This document shows positions 1 to 8,218 of a stretch of DNA of 64,000 nucleotides, piece after piece. The stretch's first letter is position 1; each line of letters starts with the position of its first letter. The translations under genes and the position numbers were made by a program. Below the pieces are notes generated by a model. It was not told where the DNA came from. It did not search any database and worked only from the letters and a program-made list of their open reading frames with translations. Source of the DNA: an uncultured bacterium (GTDB lineage Bacteria; Actinomycetota; Coriobacteriia; Coriobacteriales; Coriobacteriaceae); NCBI GenBank assembly GCA_905215525.1, contig CAJMQJ010000011.1:9516-73515 (forward strand), given 5' to 3'.

Positions 1-543
1 CCTGCCGAGCACGAGTTCGTCAAATTCTTGGCCTTTGTGCACGCGGATGCCTATGGTCGCGGCTTGGGAATCGATGCGACGAACGCGGCGTTTGGCCCGC
101 TCACGTGCAACCCCGGCGTCATCCGCGTGGTGGATGGCCACATTGAGCAGGTCATTGACGTGCGTTTCCCCGACAGCACGAGTGCCGATACCATCCGCGA
201 GCAGCTCGAGCCGCTCGTGGGCCGCTTTGGCGTGACGTGCCGTGTGGGTCGTGCCAAGGTGCCGTTCTCGGTCTCTGCCGACGATCCGGCCGTGAAGGCG
301 CTTATCGATACCTATAACGAGTTTACGGGCAAGCATGCTGAGCCCTTTGCCATGGGCGGCGGCACGTACGCGCGCAACTTTGCCCGCGCCGTGTCGTTTG
401 GCCCCGAGGAGACCGGCCTGGAGCTGCCCGCGTGGGGCGGCCAGATGCACGGCCCCAACGAGTGCGCCAACGAGGAACAGCTCAAGCAGGCGCTCAAGAT
501 TTATATCGTGGCGATCCTCCGTTTGAATGAATTAGAGCTTTAA
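1..543 (+). CDS. M20 family metallo-dipeptidase, C-terminal part
   Basis: The frame is open from base 1, so the start lies upstream and only the last 180 residues are visible. The motif GGGTYARNF (about residues 118-126) and the C-terminal HGPNECANEE, whose His is a metal ligand in this family, match the catalytic-domain end of PepV/Sapep-type M20 dipeptidases, which are cytoplasmic Mn/Zn enzymes that split dipeptides. The segment between them resembles the lid plus the second half of the catalytic domain. A hairpin with a following T-rich run (565-633) could terminate the transcript. Family assignment is good; the exact substrate cannot be told. Confidence 0.85.
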   Translation, partial: PAEHEFVKFLAFVHADAYGRGLGIDATNAAFGPLTCNPGVIRVVDGHIEQVIDVRFPDSTSADTIREQLEPLVGRFGVTCRVGRAKVPFSVSADDPAVKALIDTYNEFTGKHAEPFAMGGGTYARNFARAVSFGPEETGLELPAWGGQMHGPNECANEEQLKQALKIYIVAILRLNELEL

Positions 544-564
544 GGTTTCGCGGTTTCCCAATCT

Positions 565-633
565 AAGTTGCGGTGGAATAGTTCCTAAAATGGGCCATTT
601 GATGGCCAAGCAGGAACTATTTCACCGCAACTT
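565..633. repeat. 22-bp inverted repeat hairpin
   Basis: The two arms (565-586 and 612-633) pair over 22 bases with one G-U pair, and the middle has its own small dyad (GGCCATTTGATGGCC). A T-rich run follows on the plus side (TTTGTTTTTATT), so it may also terminate the dipeptidase transcript. No gene is visible in the rest of 544-836. Confidence 0.75.
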
Positions 634-836
634 TGTTTTTATTGGTGTAAAAGGTGCGCCATGCTTGGGTGGGGATTGTTATCCGTTTGTAAAGGCTGGA
701 CAGAGCTTGCGGTAAGGGTCTATCAGATGCCCGTAAAAAACCGCAGTTGGCGCGGGCGCTGCCCGGTCGGGGCCGTATCTTTCCAAACAGCAAAGCGGGC
801 AGGGTGCCCGCGAGTCGCATGTATGAAAGGAAGATC

Positions 837-1775
837 ATGCTCGATCAGGCTTATTCTCGTCGTCAGTTCCTCGGCCTCGCTGGTGGTCTTGCCAGCATCG
901 TCGGTCTCGGTCTCGTTGGTTGCGGCGGCTCCAACGCCGCCAACACCGCTGCTGAGGGCAGCGCCGCTGCTGCCGAGTCCGTCTCGGGCGAGGTGACCTA
1001 CGACGGCGCTTCCTCGTTCCAGACTCTCGTCGAGACTGCTGCCGAGAAGTTCATGGATGCCAACCCGGACGTCTCCGTCTCTGGCTCGGGTAACGGTTCG
1101 GGCAAGGGCCTGACCGCTGTCGCCGCCGGCACCGTCACTATCGGTAACTCCGACGTCTTCGCCGAGACCAAGCTCGAGGCCGACCAGGTCAAGAACCTCG
1201 TCGACCACGAGGTCGCCGTCGTGGGCATGGGCCCCGTCGTCTCCAAGAACGTCAAGGTCGACGACCTGTCCCTCGAGCAGCTCAAGGGTATCTTCTCCGG
1301 CCAGATCACCAACTGGAAGGAGGTCGGCGGCGACGACGCCAAGATCGTCGTTCTCAACCGCAAGGCCGGCTCCGGCACCCGCGCCACCTTCGAGGCCGCC
1401 GTCTTTGGCGACGAGGCCGTCGACTTTAAGGGCGACGCCGAGCTCGACAAGTCCGGCGATGTCCAGACTCAGATGGGCAGCACCGACAATGCCATCTCCT
1501 ACCTCGACTTCTCGCACTTCGACGACTCCAAGTTCAACGCCATCAAGGTCGAGGGCGTGGAGCCCAAGAGCGCAAACGTCACCGACGACTCCTTCAAGAT
1601 CTGGGCGACCGAGCACATGTACTGCTCCAAGGACGCCGACGAGGCCACCAAGGCCTTCCTGGAGTTCATGCTTTCCGACGACGTCCAGGGCAAGCTCGTC
1701 GAGGAGCAGGGCTTTATCCCCGTCTCTGCTATGAAGGTCGTCAAGGACGCCAGCGGCAAGGTCTCCGCTAAATAA
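837..1775 (+). CDS. pstS: Phosphate ABC transporter substrate-binding lipoprotein
   Basis: The 312-residue product captures phosphate outside the membrane and hands it to PstCA. The start at 837 is preceded by GAAAGGAAG. The N-terminus has a twin-arginine motif (SRRQFL, residues 7-12), a short hydrophobic stretch and a lipobox LVGC with Cys29, which suggests a Tat-exported lipoprotein. GSGNGSGKG (about 82-90) and RKAGSGTRATF (about 174-184) are the loops that bind phosphate in PstS proteins. An Ala/Ser/Glu-rich linker follows the lipid anchor. It is first in the pstSCAB cluster, 24 bases before pstC. PstS is more often Sec-exported; the Tat reading rests on the motif only. Confidence 0.93.
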   Translation: MLDQAYSRRQFLGLAGGLASIVGLGLVGCGGSNAANTAAEGSAAAAESVSGEVTYDGASSFQTLVETAAEKFMDANPDVSVSGSGNGSGKGLTAVAAGTVTIGNSDVFAETKLEADQVKNLVDHEVAVVGMGPVVSKNVKVDDLSLEQLKGIFSGQITNWKEVGGDDAKIVVLNRKAGSGTRATFEAAVFGDEAVDFKGDAELDKSGDVQTQMGSTDNAISYLDFSHFDDSKFNAIKVEGVEPKSANVTDDSFKIWATEHMYCSKDADEATKAFLEFMLSDDVQGKLVEEQGFIPVSAMKVVKDASGKVSAK

Positions 1776-1799
1776 GTAATCGCCCCGGAAAGGTTTGCA

Positions 1800-2708
1800 A
1801 TGGCAAAACAGCTGCCAAAGCGCGACCTTGAGAACGTGGGCCTGGGCGTCACGGGCGCGTGCGTAGCGCTCGTGACGCTTGTCGTTGCCGCGCTCATCTT
1901 TATGGTCGCCCAAAAGGGCCTCTCGGCTTTTCTCAAGGACGGCGTTTCGGTCGTCGAGTTCTTCACCGGCACCAAGTGGGACCTGGCCAACACAGCCGAA
2001 AACGGCCTGCCCTACACCGGCGCCCTGCCCCTGATCGTCACCTCGTTTGCGGTCATGGTGCTCTCCACGCTCATCGCGCTGCCCATCGCCATCGGCTCTG
2101 CCATCTTTGCGGTCGAGATCCAGCCTAAGTTTGGCTCCAAGGTCTTTCAGCCGCTTATTGAGCTTTTGACCGGCATTCCCTCGGTCGTCTTTGGCCTGAT
2201 CGGTTTTCACGTGGTCGTCGGCCTTATGAAGAGCGTTTTCCACGTGAGCACGGGTCTGGGTATCTTGCCCGGCGCTATCGTGCTGGCAGTCATGATTCTG
2301 CCGACGATGACCACGCTTTCGGTCGATGGCCTGCGCGCCGTGCCCGATAGCTACCGCCAGGGTTCGCTCGCGCTGGGCTACACCCGCTGGCAGACCATCT
2401 GGCACGTGGTGCTCAAGTCCGCCATGCCCTCGCTCATGACCGCAGTCATCCTTGGCATGACCCGCGCCTTTGGCGAGACGCTCGCCGTGCGCATGGTCAT
2501 TGGCGGCATCGAGGCCATGCCGACGTCGCTGCTGTCGCCGGCGTCTACCATCACCACCACGCTCACCACGTCCATGGCGGTCTATGCCGAGGGCTCGGCC
2601 CAGGACGACATCCTGTGGGCGCTCGGCCTGCTGCTGATGGGCATGAGCCTCATCTTTATCCTGATCATCCATCTCATTGGCCGCAAGGGGGCGAAGGCTC
2701 GTGGCTAG
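1800..2708 (+). CDS. pstC: Phosphate ABC transporter permease PstC
   Basis: A 302-residue membrane protein with about six hydrophobic segments, one of the two channel subunits of the PstSCAB importer. The EAA-type loop that docks on PstB is visible around DSYRQGSLALGYTRWQT (residues about 182-198), and a GIPSVVFGLIG segment typical of PstC lies near 125. GGAAAGG sits just before the ATG. The last 8 bases overlap the GTG start of pstA, so the two are probably translationally coupled. Confidence 0.95.
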   Translation: MAKQLPKRDLENVGLGVTGACVALVTLVVAALIFMVAQKGLSAFLKDGVSVVEFFTGTKWDLANTAENGLPYTGALPLIVTSFAVMVLSTLIALPIAIGSAIFAVEIQPKFGSKVFQPLIELLTGIPSVVFGLIGFHVVVGLMKSVFHVSTGLGILPGAIVLAVMILPTMTTLSVDGLRAVPDSYRQGSLALGYTRWQTIWHVVLKSAMPSLMTAVILGMTRAFGETLAVRMVIGGIEAMPTSLLSPASTITTTLTTSMAVYAEGSAQDDILWALGLLLMGMSLIFILIIHLIGRKGAKARG

Positions 2709-3627
2709 CACGCGCATCCATATCGACGAGGCGAGACTCGGGCGTGTCCAAAGGCAAGACCGTATCGCCACGGGCGTGCTGACGGCGATTGTCGCCATCG
2801 TCATGCTTATCGTCGTCTCCATGGTGGCCTACATCCTGTTCGAGGGTATCTCGACGCTGTTCCAGCCGGGCTTTCTCACGCAGCCCGCACGCGCCAACGG
2901 AACGCAGGGCGGCGTGCTCTACCAGCTGTTCGACTCGTTCTATCTGCTGCTGATTACCCTGATCATCTCGGTGCCCATCAGCCTGGGCGGCGCGGTCTTC
3001 CTAGTTGAATACGCGCCCGACGGTCCCATTCGCGACATCGCCTCGACCGCCATCGAGACGTTGTCTTCGCTGCCCTCCATCGTCGTCGGCATGTTCGGCT
3101 TTCTGGTGTTCTCGGTGCAGCTGGGCTGGAAGTACTCCATCATCTCCGGCGCCGTCGCGCTCACCATGTTCAACATCCCCATCCTGGTGCGCGTGATTCA
3201 GCAGGCGCTCGAGGACGTGCCGCAGGCCCAGCGCGATGCGTGCCTGGCCATGGGCCTCACTCGCTGGGAGGCCACACTGCACATCCTGATTCCCGAGGCC
3301 ATGCCCGCCATCGTGACCGGCATCGTGCTTTCGGCCGGCCGCGTGTTTGGCGAGGCCGCGGCGCTGCTCTTTACCTCGGGCATGAGCTCGCCGGTCCGCC
3401 TCAACTTCTTGAGCTTTAACCTGTCGAGCCCCACCTGCGCCTGGAACGTGTTCCGTCCCGGCGAGTCGCTGGCCGTGCACATCTACAAGATCTATGGCGA
3501 GGGCAGCCCCGAGGCCCAGCAGATCGTCTGGGGCACCGCGGCACTGCTGATGATTTGCGTGCTGCTGTTTAACGTAGTCGCCCGTATCGTGGGCAAGCAA
3601 CTGGCAAGGAAGATGACGGCCGAATGA
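2701..3627 (+). CDS. pstA: Phosphate ABC transporter permease PstA
   Basis: The 308-residue second permease subunit of the phosphate importer. I chose the GTG at 2701, which overlaps the pstC stop and follows AAGGGGG, over an in-frame TTG at 2677. Six hydrophobic segments are visible. LSSLPSIVVGMFGF (about 118-131) and the EAA loop VPQAQRDACLAMGLTRWE (about 175-192) are typical PstA features. The stop codon is TGA and overlaps the pstB ATG (ATGA), which shows that TGA is read as stop in this genome. Confidence 0.95.
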   Translation: MASTRIHIDEARLGRVQRQDRIATGVLTAIVAIVMLIVVSMVAYILFEGISTLFQPGFLTQPARANGTQGGVLYQLFDSFYLLLITLIISVPISLGGAVFLVEYAPDGPIRDIASTAIETLSSLPSIVVGMFGFLVFSVQLGWKYSIISGAVALTMFNIPILVRVIQQALEDVPQAQRDACLAMGLTRWEATLHILIPEAMPAIVTGIVLSAGRVFGEAAALLFTSGMSSPVRLNFLSFNLSSPTCAWNVFRPGESLAVHIYKIYGEGSPEAQQIVWGTAALLMICVLLFNVVARIVGKQLARKMTAE

Positions 3628-4499
3628 GCGATATGAATGCAACGCCCGCAACCGAGGCGGCCACGTCCGACACCCCCCAGGACTTTCTGTCGAGCGTGGG
3701 GGAGAGCGAGAGGCGCGTGCGCGTGAGCGGCAAGGCCGTGAGCGACGAGGTCGTGCTCTCCGCCAAGGACGTCAACGTGTACTATGGCGACCACCATGCG
3801 CTGCACAATACGTCGCTCGACTTCCACAAGGGTGAGATCACGGCGCTCATCGGGCCTTCGGGCTGCGGCAAGTCGACCTTCTTGCGTAGCCTCAACCTGA
3901 TGAATCGCGAGATTCGCCGCTGTCGCGTGGAGGGCGAGATCAACTACCGCGGGCGCAACGTGAACACCAAGACCGAGAACACCTACGAGCTGCGTCGGTC
4001 CATTGGCATGGTGTTTCAGCAGCCCAATCCTTTCCGCAAGTCCATTCGCGACAACATCACGTTTGCGCCCAAGCGCCACGGCATCACCGACCGCGACGAG
4101 CTCGGCCGCATGGTCGAGGAGAGCTTGCGCGGTGCGGCGCTGTGGGACGAGGTCAAGGACAAGCTGGACAAGAGCGCCTACGCGCTTTCGGGCGGCCAGC
4201 AGCAGCGTTTGTGCATCGCGCGCACGCTCGCGCTCAACCCCGACGTGATTCTGTTCGACGAGCCCTGCTCGGCGCTCGACCCCATCTCGACGCTGGCGAT
4301 CGAGGACCTTATGTCGTCGCTTGTGCCCGAGCGTGCCATCGTCATCGTGACACACAACATGGAGCAGGCGTCGCGTGTGTCCAACCGCACGGCGTTCTTC
4401 TACATGGGCGATATGGTCGAGTACGACGAGACCGACGAGATTTTCCAACGGCCCAAGGATAAGCGGCTGAATGATTACCTCACCGGCATGTTCTCCTAG
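3624..4499 (+). CDS. pstB: Phosphate ABC transporter ATP-binding protein PstB
   Basis: The 291-residue ATPase that powers the PstCA channel on the cytoplasmic face. Walker A GPSGCGKST (about 77-85), signature LSGGQQQR (188-195), Walker B VILFDEP (about 207-213) and the H-loop VTHNMEQA are all intact. The first 40 or so residues are a polar extension that ordinary PstB proteins lack; an internal start is possible but none has a better ribosome site than the ATGA overlap with pstA. No phoU or phoBR follows; the cluster ends at a terminator (4555-4593). Confidence 0.95.
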   Translation: MSDMNATPATEAATSDTPQDFLSSVGESERRVRVSGKAVSDEVVLSAKDVNVYYGDHHALHNTSLDFHKGEITALIGPSGCGKSTFLRSLNLMNREIRRCRVEGEINYRGRNVNTKTENTYELRRSIGMVFQQPNPFRKSIRDNITFAPKRHGITDRDELGRMVEESLRGAALWDEVKDKLDKSAYALSGGQQQRLCIARTLALNPDVILFDEPCSALDPISTLAIEDLMSSLVPERAIVIVTHNMEQASRVSNRTAFFYMGDMVEYDETDEIFQRPKDKRLNDYLTGMFS

Positions 4500-4554
4500 T
4501 CCGGGACATGCTTGAGGCCCGCGGCGGCCACGGTCGCCACGGGACTGATTGGAG

Positions 4555-4593
4555 AGGCGGGTCATCTCTTTTGCGAGATGGCCCGCCTTTTTG
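4555..4593 (+). terminator. Terminator after pstSCAB
   Basis: A 13-bp stem (GGCGGGTCATCTC with GAGATGGCCCGCC, one G-U pair) is followed by TTTTT. It lies 55 bases after the pstB stop. Confidence 0.85.
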
Positions 4594-4610
4594 CTCTGCG
4601 ACCGAAACGA

Positions 4611-4643
4611 CCACCACAAAGGGGACAGGCACCTTCGTGGTGG
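4611..4643. repeat. GGGAC-loop hairpin, stem type CCACCAC
   Basis: CCACCACAAAGG pairs with CCTTCGTGGTGG around a loop GGACAGGCA; one pair is disrupted. This stem type recurs at 17491, 31622, 32582, 34160 and 34566. Confidence 0.85.
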
Positions 4644-4704
4644 TTTGGGGTGGGGCTCGCTGCTATCATGGACAACGTTGAATTTCTACGAAGGAGCAGG
4701 GCAT

Positions 4705-6564
4705 ATGGCGATTCTTTTGGGATGCGATTCCGTCAGCCTAGAGTTTCCCACCAAGCATATTTTCGATAGCGTGACGCTCGGCGTGGGCGAGGGCGACCGC
4801 ATTGGTATTGTCGGTAAAAACGGCGACGGCAAGTCGACGCTGCTGAGCGTGCTCGCCGGCACGTTGGAGCCCGACGACGGCCGCGTGACGCACCGCCGCG
4901 GCACGACGATCGGTCTGCTCGGCCAAAAGGACAATCTGGTCGATACCGACACCGTGCATCATGCCGTCGTGGGCGACACGCCCGAGTATGAGTGGGCGTC
5001 GAGTCCGCGTACGCGCCAGATTCTGGCCGGCCTTATTAGCGATGTGCCCTGGGAGGGCACGGTGGGCGAGCTTTCGGGCGGCCAGCGCCGTCGCGTGGAC
5101 CTCGCGCGCCTGCTGATTGGCGACTACGACGTGCTTATGCTCGACGAGCCCACCAACCACCTGGACATGCGCACCATCAACTGGCTCGCGCGTCACTTAA
5201 AGGCCCGTTGGCAGCGCGGTCAGGGCGCCATGCTCGTGGTCACGCACGACCGCTGGTTCTTGGACGAGGTCTGCACCAGTATGTGGGAGGTCCATGACGG
5301 CCAGGTCGATCCCTTCGAGGGCGGCTATTCGGCATACATCCTGCAGCGCGTAGAGCGCGACCGCATGGCCGCGGTTACCGAGGAGCGCCGTCGCAACATG
5401 GCGCGCAAGGAGCTCGCGTGGCTAAGCCGCGGCGCCCAGGCGCGCTCCACCAAGCCCAAGTTTCGCGTGGATGCCGCTCGCGAGCTCATCGCCGACGTAC
5501 CGCCCGTGCGCGACGAGCTGGAGCTCAAGCGCCTCGCCGTGAGCCGCCTGGGCAAGCAGGTTATCGATGTGGTCGACGTGGACGCCGGCTATGCGGATAC
5601 CGATGGCGCGCCCAAGCAGGTGCTCACCGATGTGACCTGGCTCATCGGCGCGGGCGACCGTTATGGTCTTTTGGGCGAGAACGGCGCCGGCAAGTCGACG
5701 CTGCTCGATGTGATTCAGGGCAAGATTGCGCCCACGCGCGGCCGTGTGAAGATTGGCCAGACAGTGCGCTTCGGCGTGCTGTCGCAGCAGCTCGAGGAGC
5801 TCGAACCCTACATGGGCGACACGATTCGCGAGGTGCTCAGCAACTATAAAAAGTACTACGTCATCGACGGCAAGGAGACTTCACCCGAGAAGCTCTGCGA
5901 GCGTCTGGGCTTTACGACGCAGCAGCTCTGGAGCCGCATCGGCGATCTTTCGGGCGGCCAGCGCCGTCGCCTGTCGCTGCTGCTGACGATCCTGGACGAG
6001 CCCAACGTGCTCATCCTGGACGAGCCCGGCAACGACCTGGATACCGACATGCTGGCGATTGTCGAGGACTTGCTGGACGGCTGGCCCGGCACGCTGATTC
6101 TGGTGACGCACGACCGCTTTTTGATGGAGCGCGTGACCGACCAGCAGTGGGCGCTGCTCGACGGCCACCTGACGCATATGCCCGGCGGCGTCGACCAGTA
6201 CCTGCGCCTGTGCAACGCCACCGCCGAGGGCGAGCCCGTGGGTGCACCGAGCGCCAAGACCGGTACGTTCGACACCGGTGCCGCGGCGGCTGCGGCCGAA
6301 AAGCCCAAGTCGAGCGGTCAGCCCAACGGCCTTTCCAATGCCGAGCGCCAAAAGCTCCGTCGTGAGGTGAGCTCGCTCGAGCGCAAGATGGAAACGCAGC
6401 GCGCTCGCGTGGAGGAGGCCGAGGCCGCCATGGCCCAGGTCGATCCCACCAACTACACGGCGCTGGGCGAGCAGCAGGCAAAGATCGACGAGGCCCACGC
6501 CGCCATGGACGAGCTGGAGATGGCGTGGCTCGAGGCGAGCGAGAAGCTCGAGGGCGAGGAGTAG
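4705..6564 (+). CDS. ABC-F family ATPase (Uup/EttA-like)
   Basis: A 619-residue soluble protein with two ABC domains and no membrane segments, the layout of ABC-F factors that act on ribosomes. Domain 1: Walker A GKNGDGKST (about 37-45), signature LSGGQRRR (about 123), Walker B LMLDEPTNHLD. Domain 2: GENGAGKST (about 325), LSGGQRRR (about 415), LILDEPGNDLD, where Gly and Asp replace the Thr and His of the usual motif. The C-terminus (about 560-619) is charged and predicted coiled coil, as in Uup. AAGGAG at 4691 sets the ATG at 4705. It is 6 bases from the next gene. Which ABC-F subfamily it belongs to is uncertain. Confidence 0.9.
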   Translation: MAILLGCDSVSLEFPTKHIFDSVTLGVGEGDRIGIVGKNGDGKSTLLSVLAGTLEPDDGRVTHRRGTTIGLLGQKDNLVDTDTVHHAVVGDTPEYEWASSPRTRQILAGLISDVPWEGTVGELSGGQRRRVDLARLLIGDYDVLMLDEPTNHLDMRTINWLARHLKARWQRGQGAMLVVTHDRWFLDEVCTSMWEVHDGQVDPFEGGYSAYILQRVERDRMAAVTEERRRNMARKELAWLSRGAQARSTKPKFRVDAARELIADVPPVRDELELKRLAVSRLGKQVIDVVDVDAGYADTDGAPKQVLTDVTWLIGAGDRYGLLGENGAGKSTLLDVIQGKIAPTRGRVKIGQTVRFGVLSQQLEELEPYMGDTIREVLSNYKKYYVIDGKETSPEKLCERLGFTTQQLWSRIGDLSGGQRRRLSLLLTILDEPNVLILDEPGNDLDTDMLAIVEDLLDGWPGTLILVTHDRFLMERVTDQQWALLDGHLTHMPGGVDQYLRLCNATAEGEPVGAPSAKTGTFDTGAAAAAAEKPKSSGQPNGLSNAERQKLRREVSSLERKMETQRARVEEAEAAMAQVDPTNYTALGEQQAKIDEAHAAMDELEMAWLEASEKLEGEE

Positions 6565-6570
6565 GCGAGG

Positions 6571-7341
6571 ATGATCAAGGCCGCGTTTTTTGATATCGAC
6601 GGCACGCTGCTGAGCTTTGAGACGCACCGGATTCCGGCGTCGGCGCAGCAGGTGCTCGACAGCTTTCACGAGCAGGGGATTGCGTGCGTCATTGCCACGG
6701 GTCGCCCGACCTACCAGATGCCCGATTGGCTGTTCGATCTTGGTTGGGATGCGTACATTACGCTTTCGGGCCAGCACTGTTTTGATGCCGAGGGCGTTTA
6801 CCGTAGCTGCCCGATCGATCCGGACGACGTTGCGGTGATTGTGGACCAGGTGGCCGAGGGGCGCTACGACTCGCTGTGCATGCAGGGCGAGAACTCGTTT
6901 GTGAACCGCCTGTCCGAGCGCGTGGTGACGGCCGGCAGCAACGCGGGAATTGTCTACCACGAGGAGCCGTTTGAGCACGCCTTTGACGCGCCGGTCTACC
7001 AGTTTTGCGCCTTTGTGGATCCGGCCGACGAGCATATCGTGACCGACGCCGTGTCGCATTCGCTCACCACGCGCTGGTGCGACCTGTTCTGCGACATTAT
7101 TCCCGCTAACGGCGGCAAGGACCTGGGTGTGGCAGCGACGCTGGAGCGCTTGGGCATCGACGCGAGCGAGGCGATCGCCTTTGGCGACGGCGAGAACGAC
7201 CTGTCGATGTTCTCGGCCGTGGGCACAAGTGTGGCAATGGGCAACGCGCAGGCGACCGTGAAGGCCGCAGCGACCTACGTAACGACCGCCGTGGATGACG
7301 ACGGCATCTACAACGCCGCGAAGCACTTTGGCCTCGTGTAG
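6571..7341 (+). CDS. HAD superfamily Cof-type phosphatase
   Basis: A 256-residue cytoplasmic phosphatase-like protein. The nucleophile motif DIDGT is at residues 8-12, and GDGENDLSMF (about 205-214) supplies the Mg-binding acidic residues. A C2-type cap lies between. Cof/YidA proteins dephosphorylate small sugar phosphates and nucleotides, but the substrate is not readable here. It starts 6 bases after the ABC-F gene, so the two are probably co-transcribed. Hairpins at 7349-7395 follow. Confidence 0.9.
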   Translation: MIKAAFFDIDGTLLSFETHRIPASAQQVLDSFHEQGIACVIATGRPTYQMPDWLFDLGWDAYITLSGQHCFDAEGVYRSCPIDPDDVAVIVDQVAEGRYDSLCMQGENSFVNRLSERVVTAGSNAGIVYHEEPFEHAFDAPVYQFCAFVDPADEHIVTDAVSHSLTTRWCDLFCDIIPANGGKDLGVAATLERLGIDASEAIAFGDGENDLSMFSAVGTSVAMGNAQATVKAAATYVTTAVDDDGIYNAAKHFGLV

Positions 7342-7348
7342 CTGCGAC

Positions 7349-7395
7349 CCGGCACTTGGGGACGCTCCTTATCTGCCGGCAGCTGGGGACACTCC
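7349..7395. repeat. GGGAC-loop hairpins, stem type CCGGCA, tandem
   Basis: CCGGCA...TGCCGG encloses TTGGGGACGCTCC, and a second half copy (GCTGGGGACACTCC) follows directly. The same stem type, also in tandem, is at 29682-29757 and 42489-42539. Confidence 0.8.
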
Positions 7396-7549
7396 TTGCG
7401 GGGCGTTCCCATTTTGTTTTCGTCCCGCACGTTTTGTGAAACGCGGCTAACTTTTTGGTCAATGCAGTAAGACATGGTCAACTTTTGCGGTAAAGTAAGC
7501 CAAGGAAAGTATCCAAAGGCTAACTAGAAGCCATCGCGAAAGGCGGCCC

Positions 7550-7939
7550 ATGGCCCTGCGTGAATCTGGAGAAGACTATCTCGAATCTATCTATGTGCTC
7601 TCGGAACGGCAGGGTACCGTTCGCTCGATTGACGTTGCCGAATACCTTGGCGTAACCAAGGCAAGCGTCTCCAAGGCCATGGCGACGCTGGAAAGCAACG
7701 GCTATGTCGAAATGGGCAAACGCGACGTGCATCTGACGGAACGCGGTCTTGAGGTTGCCCGTCAAATGTGGGAGCGCCACTGCTTTTTTGTAGGTCTGCT
7801 AGAGGACGCAGGCGTAACGCCCGAGGTTGCCTCGCAAGAGGGCTGTCACATGGAGCACTGCCTGAGCGAGGAGAGTTTCGAGAAGCTAAGGTCGATGCTG
7901 AGGCGGGAAGATGTAGCGGGTCCAAAAACAGAAGCCTAA
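7550..7939 (+). CDS. DtxR/MntR family metal-dependent repressor
   Basis: A 129-residue regulator. The N-terminal winged helix (GEDYLESIYVLSERQGTVRS then VAEYLGVTKASVSKAMATL, residues about 6-48) is the DtxR DNA-binding domain, which senses Fe or Mn. The short second domain contains HCFFVGLLEDAG and CHMEHCLSEE, where Cys, Glu and His residues stand at the usual metal and dimerisation positions. There is no SH3-like third domain, so it is MntR-like in length. A possible -10 (TAAAGT, 7491) precedes it. Likely targets in this window are the sites at 14101 and 16738, but this is inference. Confidence 0.85.
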   Translation: MALRESGEDYLESIYVLSERQGTVRSIDVAEYLGVTKASVSKAMATLESNGYVEMGKRDVHLTERGLEVARQMWERHCFFVGLLEDAGVTPEVASQEGCHMEHCLSEESFEKLRSMLRREDVAGPKTEA

Positions 7940-8075
7940 CTGACCCACAGTAGCGCGGAGTTCACGCAAAGCGCGAACCAGCGACCGGGACCAGCGGCCC
8001 TTTCGGCCAAGTCCATTTCAGCAAAGGAACCCCGCCAGCAAGCGATGCCCAAGAACCGCCAGCTGTGTCAATGCA

Positions 8076-8202
8076 GGCCGGGGCCGGGCTTGGTTTTGAA
8101 AACACTCCGCAGCGCGAGGCCCGCCTTTCCGTTGCTCCGCAGGAGCAGGAAAGACGGGCCTCATGCGCGAGGACGTTTTCAAAACCAAGCCCGGCCCCGG
8201 CC
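8076..8202. repeat. 127-nt giant hairpin between convergent genes
   Basis: The outer arms (8076-8103 and 8175-8202) pair perfectly over 28 bases. The inner parts also pair (GAGGCCCGCCTTTCC with GGAAAGACGGGCCTC) up to a small apical hairpin (TGCTCC-GCA-GGAGCA). The whole sequence therefore folds into one rod. No T-run lies on either side, so it is not an ordinary terminator. It fills the space between the DtxR-like gene and the P-type ATPase, which converge on it. Confidence 0.85.
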
Positions 8203-8218
8203 GGAGGGACCACGAGCG

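Noticed and set aside
723..2822. 699-residue open frame on the minus strand
   Set aside because: It is the antisense shadow of pstS and pstC in a GC-rich codon pattern: extreme Asp/Gly/His content, no ribosome site, no recognisable motif.
7940..8218. Giant hairpin as an ordinary terminator
   Set aside because: No T-run follows on either strand and the stem is far longer than terminators need.
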